A stretch of DNA of 64,000 nucleotides, taken from the NCBI GenBank assembly GCA_037126765.1, contig JBBCBC010000012.1, positions 11,780,001 to 11,844,000 of the forward strand. The letters run 5' to 3'. Both the position numbers and the translations under genes were made by a program. This DNA is from Stenogyne calaminthoides (taxonomy: Eukaryota > Streptophyta > Magnoliopsida > Lamiales > Lamiaceae). The stretch's first letter is position 1; each line of letters opens with the position of its first letter. Of this stretch, positions 58,480 through 64,000 are shown piece after piece. The notes below the pieces were generated by a model. The model was given only the letters and a program-made list of their open reading frames with translations, did no database searches and was not told the DNA's origin.

Positions 58480-59602
58480 CCGCTCTCGTTTCCACCGGTG
58501 AGCCTCGTGGATTTAAGTCTGCAGCCTGCGTCGAGTGGCTTGCTGCTATGCAAGAGGAAATTGATGCCCTCTGCTCAATCACATGGATTTGGTACCCGCC
58601 CCGCACGAATATTGTGGGTTCAAAATGGGTTTTTCGTCGGTTTCATCTTCGATGGCTCGATTGAACGTCAAAGGCCCGTCTTGTTGCTCGTGGCTTCACA
58701 CAAATTCCGGAACCGATTTTTCATCACACGCTTAGTCCGGTTGTCAAAGCCGCAATCGTTCGCGATTATCCCGGCTTTATCTGTTCGCATAGTTGGCCTC
58801 TTCATCGACTTGATGTGAAGAATGCTTTCCTTAATGGCATTCTTGACAAACCGGTGTTCATGGCTCAACCCCCTGTGGTTTATTGATCCTCGCGTTTACA
58901 CGATCATGTGTGTCGACTCAAGAAAGCTCTTTATGGTCTTCGCCAGCTCCCCTAGCTTTGGTTTCAGAGGTTTAGCTCAGATCTCACCAACCTTGGCTTT
59001 CTACTGAGTCGTTGTGATTCTTCATCGCTTTCATTTTCATCGAGGCACTTCATATTTATTTGTTTGCTCTATGTCGATGATATCATTGTTACAGGAATGA
59101 TGATTTCGTTGTTGCGATCTTTTTATATCTCGTACACACCGTGAGTTTGCCATCAAGGATCTTGGGCGCCTCAATTATTTCTCGGTCTTGAGGTTTCTTA
59201 TACATCTCTTTGGCTTATTTGTGGGTCAAGCTAAATATGCCCATGATATCCTTGAACGAAGTGAGTTGTTGGACTCTGCCGCTTCCACTCCATTGGGCAC
59301 TGAGGAGTCTCTTGTCAATCCGGTGATCCGATTTCGTTATCCCACGCTTATACGATCACTTGTTGGGGCCTTGCAAAGATCTCGACCATCACCCGCCCCG
59401 ATCTCTCATACGCCGCCGGGCGGTTAGTCAGTTCCTTCACTCTCCGACTGACGCTCATTTTCTAGCAGTGAAACGTATTCTTCGCTATGTCAAGGGTACG
59501 ATTCACTATGGTCTCTCCTTCGTCAAGAGGCCGATATATTGCTTTGGGTTATTCCGATCTTTGACCGGGCCCAAGCACCGAGACTCGCTGTTCCACCTAT
59601 GG
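58480..59602 (+). pseudogene. Copia reverse transcriptase and partial RNase H
   Basis: The RT start is near 58556 (E-I-D-A-L then V-G-S-K-W-V-F), with L-D-V-K-N-A-F-L-N-G at 58808-58837 and the catalytic Y-V-D-D at 59070-59081. RNase H-linked V-K-G-T-I-H-Y-G-L-S-F near 59491 is followed by a D-W-A-G-type remnant before the break at 59602. Numerous frameshifts. Confidence 0.85.
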
Positions 59603-59931
59603 TCATGCACTAGTGTAATCTCTTGGTCAAGACAAAACAATCCGAGCCTTTACACCTCAACCTTTTCGCGATGGTTGTTCATTTCCATCTAGGTCGTGAA
59701 TGACATACTTTTAGTTACAAGGGACTGTTAATTTAATCTTCTGTGATCTGGTATCACTAAATTAACTATAGTGTAACACGTACGAATTATTGAACAGTTA
59801 TGCAGTAAATATATATAACATTCAATCATATTTAAAGCATCAGTGATAAACAATTTATTTCAGTAAATAAGTCTGGAAATTCAGTTTCGATTATACAAAG
59901 TAAAAACATACTTTTCAGTATAATCCCAACA
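59603..59931 (-). repeat. fragment of the 9-kb Copia LTR
   Basis: Matches the last 325 bp of the LTR at 34811-36583 and ends AATCCCAACA at 59931. It is followed by GGAAG and TNP2 sequence exactly as at 36584. It is therefore a copy of the same insertion junction and not an independent insertion. Confidence 0.9.
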
Positions 59932-61999
59932 GGAAGAAGAAGAGCATTTTATGGGACTTGCCCTATTGGAGCTCACTTTTGATTCGACACAACTTGGATG
60001 TGATGCACATCAAAAAGAATGTGTTCGATAACTTGTTCCACAAAATCATGAATACAGAGGGCAAGATAAAAGACACTTCAAAGTCACGTGATGAGTTGAA
60101 CGAGATATGCAAACATGATCACTTGAAGAGGGATGAGAGTACAGGAAGATATCCTCAAGCCAATTACACACTTGATAAGAGACAGAAAGTGGCTTTGTGT
60201 AATTGGATTGACGAGCTGAGATTTCCAGATGACTATGTCTCCAATTTGAGTCGTTGTGGAAACACATCAAACGGAAAGGTTTCTGGGATGAAAAGCCATG
60301 ATTGTCATGTATTTATGCAACGACTTTTGCCCCTCGCATTTCGGGAATTCCTACTGAATAATATTTGGAGGACCATAACTGAATTGAGTCTATTCTTCAA
60401 AGATTTAACGTCTACAATGATTACGTGGGACGACATGGTCCGTTTGGAGAAAGACATTCCAGTTATTTTATGCAAGTTGAAGATCATTTTCCCTCCCAGC
60501 TTTTTTGATTCGATGGAGCACTTACCGGTTATGAAGCCAAAATTGCTGGTCAAGTGCAATACATGTGGATGTATCCATTTGAGAGGTAAACCTTCATTTC
60601 ACATCTATTTATACAAATATATATATTTATGTTTTGCTCTTATCAATTTTTTTATTATATATCTATAGGTATCTCCATAACTTGAAGCTCAATGCTAAAC
60701 AAAAGGCAAAAGTTGAAGCATCAATTGTTAATGCCTACTTGTGTGAGGAGGTTACAACATTTTGTTCTTACTATATCGAGGATCATGTTAGAACTAAGTT
60801 GAGAAACGAGCCTCGTAATTACGACGGTAGAGGCACAGACAATGTTGCTGATGATATTGAGGGTAATTAACTTGTCCGTGTTTAAGTTTCCAGGTTGATG
60901 TTTGGGAAAAAGTATTGAACGACCCTGGTTAAACAAGAGATTGTAGTTGCACATAAATATGTGTTATTCAATTGTGATGAAGTCCAACCGCAAATTCAGT
61001 AAGTATTTCATATGCGTATCATTTACACTTTTAATGAGCATATTTATTATATAATATATGATTAATAATATATTGCTTTCAATAAGGATCTATACTGAAG
61101 AGCTACACCGTATACATCCAAACGTCTCAGATGCACAAGTAGGTGAATCTATTACTTGTGATTTTCCAGAGTTGTTCCAAAACTATGTGTGTGTTATCTA
61201 ACCACCGTTTATTAGTGAATTCATATTATATGTTTACAATTATATATTTTAACTTAAAACTGTCACAGGGTTATAATCAACACATTGAGAACCCATTTAT
61301 GCGGGATCTCAGTAGAGGACCACTACGTCTGGTCAACACGTACCAAGGATACTATGTAAATGGTTACAAATTTCATACGGTGGAGTATCCATCGACCAAA
61401 TCTACTGCAAACAGTGGAGTTTGCATTAACAGTGCAATGTTCAATGGAGAAAGCCTTGACTACTTCGGACACCTGCAAGAAGTCGTTGAAGTAGGATATA
61501 AGGGGTTCCCTGGAAAGACTGTTGTGTTGTTCAAGTGTGATTGGCATGATCCATCTGCTTCAGGAACAAGTATTCATCCCGAATACAAACTGGTCGATGT
61601 TCATAGAAGAAGAAAATATCCGGTATGATCCGCTTTGTTTTGTTTGCTCGGTATCCCAAGTATACTACTACACGATCTAGGTTCGAGCAAATAATGAATG
61701 GATGATTTGCTTGCAAAGTAAATGCAAGATCACCGGTGCAAGTTCCTAAAATGGATTCAATCAAGGTAAATGATTAGCACCTACGCTTCTAAAAATCGGA
61801 TTCAACTGCCGCGATTTGATAGAGATTGACAACAAGCGGGGAGGATAACGAGTATGATGAAGATGAGGATGTGAATGAGAATGAAGATGGTGAGGAAGAT
61901 GAGGATGAAGAGGAGGAGGATTTACAAGGTTCCTCCTCCAAGGAGGACGAGGATGATGATGATAATACATATGGGGAAAACGATGAGGATGACGAATAA
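59932..61999 (+). pseudogene. CACTA TNP2 transposase, 3' part (copy b)
   Basis: Starts right after the LTR fragment with K-K-S-I-L, R-H-N-L-D-V-M-H-I. DUF4218 follows (L-L-P-L-A-F-R-E-F-L-L-N…, F-P-P-S-F-F-D-S-M-E-H-L), then M-Y-P-F-E-R, an intron at about 60586-60668, R-Y-L-H-N-L-K, an F-N-C-D-E-V-Q-P motif, an intron from 60999, exon about 61087-61186, an intron to 61268, then DUF4216 (N-S-G-V-C-I, D-Y-F-G, V-V-L-F-K-C-D-W-H-D-P, L-V-D-V). A frameshift near 60530 and small ones after 61620 break it. An Asp/Glu-rich tail ends at a stop at 61997-61999. Confidence 0.9.
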
Positions 62000-62550
62000 T
62001 AATTATATTGTCTTTCATTTGTAATATTTCATGTTGATAATTATATTTGCATATTACAAGTTATTTGACATTGCTTAACATAATTTATTTTTGATAATTT
62101 TTCAATAAAAATACAATTTTAAAAAACTATAATCATTTATTCATAATTTGTAAATAAAAAAATGTATTATATTAAAATGTAATTGAATCATTAAATAAGA
62201 TAATTGAAATAAAGAATTTAAAAAAAATTGAAAAAAATGAATTTTAAATATAAATAGAATTAATTTTATTATAAATAAGTAAAAAATACAATTTTAATAT
62301 AATTTAATTTAATTTAAATTTATAAATAAAAAATATACATTATTATATTAAAATGTAATTGAATCATTAAATAGGATAATTGAAATAAAGAATTTTTAAA
62401 AAATGAAAAAAAAAAGATTTTTAGGACATATAGAATTAATTTTATTAAAAATGAATAAAAAAATACAATTTAATATAATATAATTTAATTTAATTTATAA
62501 ATAAAAAATAAAATTATTATATTAAAATGTAATTGAATTATTAAATAAGA
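62000..62550. repeat. AT-rich repeats after TNP2
   Basis: A unit of about 175 bp containing ATTAAAATGTAATTGAATCA occurs near 62168, 62347 and 62522. Very AT-rich, no frame. This probably corresponds to the 3' subterminal part of the CACTA element or an AT satellite-like decay product. Confidence 0.65.
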
Positions 62551-62704
62551 CACTACAGGAAATCGCACATTTCGTGATGAAATTTTTGTGACGACACAAA
62601 ATTCGTCACAATATGTTACCTAAAGGTGACAAATTTAATTTTAGTCACTAAAAAAGTGAGATTCGTGACAAATTTTATTTTTTGTCACCAATCGATGTTT
62701 TTTT
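62551..62704 (+). mobile_element. CACTA terminus, second copy of the 9.5-kb end family
   Basis: Begins CACTACAGGAAATCGCACAT and keeps TTCGTGA, GTGACGACACAAAATTCGTC and ACCTAAAGGTGACAAATTTA in the same order as the reverse complement of 9516-9380. It is therefore the same CACTA family. Only about 150 bp of this end are present before module X-like sequence. Confidence 0.85.
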
Positions 62705-63020
62705 CGTCACTAATTCAAATTTTTTCATGACAATTTTTTTTGTCACCACTGATCATTAGGGTTTTCATCATTCATAATCACTATATGCCTTACAACTCCG
62801 CCGTTTCTTCCTTTCAAAATCACATTTCTTTTGAAATCTATTCATTTTTTATTCGTTCTTTTTTTTCGTCACTAATTCAAATTTTTCATGACAATTTTTT
62901 GTCACCACTGATCATTAGGGTTTTCATCATTCATAATCACTATATGCCTTACAACTCCGCCGTTTCTTCCTTTCAAAATCACATTTCTTTTGAAATCTAT
63001 TCATTTTTTATTCATTCCTC
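62705..63020 (+). repeat. tandem duplication of a CACTA-end / module X leader chimera
   Basis: Two units of about 162 bp (62705-62866, 62867-63020). Each has CACTA subterminal words (CGTCACTAATTCAAA, TTGTCACCACTG), then the module X leader (GATCATTAGGGTTTTCATC, CTCCGCCGTTTCTTCC, GAAATCTATTCATTTTTTAT). The 96-codon frame here reads across both units and is not a gene. Confidence 0.85.
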
Positions 63021-64000
63021 AATCAAGTAAATTGCACTTTTTGGTCCCAAGAGAATGTGTCAATTGCAAAATGGTCATTTTTTCGATAAATTTGCTCCCA
63101 TAAGATTTTCCGTCCATTTCTAACAGAAGTGAGTCATACGCGCTGTTAATTGCAAATTTGGTCCCAAAAAAATTCAGATTTGGTCCCATAAAATTGCATA
63201 TTTGGTCCCAAAAAAATCAAATTATTATTTTTTTACTATAATTTTCAGATTTTTCCTAAATTAATTTATAATTTATTAATTACACCTTTATAATTCATTT
63301 ATTGTAAATTTGAGATTTAAATTTATATAATTAATTTATAATTCAGAAAGTATTAAGCACAATTTCATAACTAAGATTTATAAAAATGTAATTAACATTT
63401 TTGAATTTCATTTGATATTAGATTATAAATAAATTATTTCTTTATTTAAAACTATTTATTTTTTTATTTTAAACTATATAAGACTATATATATTATTTAT
63501 TTATTTCGATTTAACATAAATTAAGATTATATATGGATTATATGTATATTTTAAATTTTTTAAATTATCTACAAACTATTACTTGGTTTAAAATTGAAAC
63601 CCTCGTTCCCCACCCCAATCCAAAATCGCCTCAGAAATTCAACGAAATCACATTGAAGAAGCAGTGAAAATCATAATGGAGTTTATAGGTCAAAATCAAG
63701 TATGATTTTTATGTGTTTGATATTGACCCACGTGATAAAAAGATATCGAATTTGATTTTAATTTTGCTATTTTTTTGTAAATGAGTGTTGATTGGTAGTG
63801 TGGTGGGACGGGCTGGTGGTAATGGCTATTGTAGAGAAAGTCGTGTTGTGCAACTGGTTTGCATTTCGTATGTATTCTTTCAATAGTATTAGTTGTTTAA
63901 TGAAAAAATAATAGTTATTTCATTAGAGAATATCAAATGTTCTAACATAAAATTCTATATATTATTTTGTTTGATTTTTTTAATTATATAAATATTATAG
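63021..64000. other. non-coding DNA, possible gene start near the right edge
   Basis: 63025-63215 has repeated TTTGGTCCCA / AAATTGCA phrases like those in blocks A-D, followed by AT-rich DNA. Near 63598-63690 a C-rich leader precedes ATGGAGTTTATAGGTC (63679) with a GTATGATT donor-like site after 8 codons. It could be the first exon of a gene, but nothing more is visible. Confidence 0.3.

Larger units (their letters stand above)
55327..59602 (+). mobile_element. short-LTR Copia element, 3' truncated
   Basis: A 174-bp LTR is followed by a primer site, gag, protease, integrase, reverse transcriptase and part of RNase H in one direction. The short LTR and gag type resemble the Ale/Retrofit group of plant Copia. 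The 3' end of RNase H, the polypurine tract and the 3' LTR are missing. At about 59603 the sequence changes to a fragment of the 9-kb element's LTR. Confidence 0.9.

Noticed and set aside
9516..62551. One giant CACTA element bounded by the two related ends
   Set aside because: The ends point away from each other (bodies lie left of 9516 and right of 62551), so they cannot bound the interval between them.

Overview
The window is plant nuclear DNA: very AT-rich, full of introns and nested transposable elements, with almost no intact protein-coding genes. Plant-specific families (TNP2-type CACTA transposase, Copia retrotransposons with tRNA-Met-type primer sites, a zf-RVT LINE, hAT, MULE and Stowaway non-autonomous elements, an F-box/LRR fragment) point to a eudicot. 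The species cannot be fixed from the sequence alone.

Layout. 0-2.8 kb: one convincing minus-strand exon of an unrecognised protein, with leader-like sequence behind it. 2.8-8.6 kb: non-coding DNA with a minisatellite and a cluster of tRNA-like repeats. 8.6-9.5 kb: the end of a CACTA transposon with subterminal repeats. 12.1-15.8 kb: a 1.86-kb tandem duplication, each unit carrying an 883/873-bp hAT element with a SINE inside. 15.7-55.3 kb: three related copies of a locus, each made of a conserved promoter/leader/short-exon module (called module X here), fragments related to F-box/LRR genes, a long non-coding block and a tRNA-Cys(GCA) gene (20.3, 42.5 and 53.1 kb). Later insertions split the copies: a MULE, a hAT MITE, a solo LTR, two LINE tails and a Stowaway. 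Comparing the copies gives clean empty sites for the MULE and the solo LTR.

26.0-37.0 kb: a CACTA TNP2 transposase pseudogene whose first exon is joined to module X. It is interrupted by a 9.0-kb minus-strand Copia element (LTRs 27568-29428 and 34811-36583, target duplication GGAAG). 55.3-59.6 kb: a short-LTR Copia element on the plus strand, cut off inside RNase H and joined to a remnant of the other Copia LTR. This leads into a second, longer copy of the TNP2 3' half (59.9-62.0 kb) with DUF4218, DUF4216 and an acidic tail. 62.55 kb: another CACTA terminus, fused to the module X leader in a short tandem duplication.

The point of most interest is the repeated association of module X (Site II / TATA / telo-box promoter, leader and small exons) with CACTA parts: fused upstream of TNP2, interrupting TNP2, fused to a CACTA end, and lying about 85 bp inside another CACTA-like end. 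X may be a regulatory cassette carried by, or recurrently captured by, a CACTA family. All protein-coding elements look degenerate. The best candidate functional gene is the tRNA-Cys at 42.5 kb.
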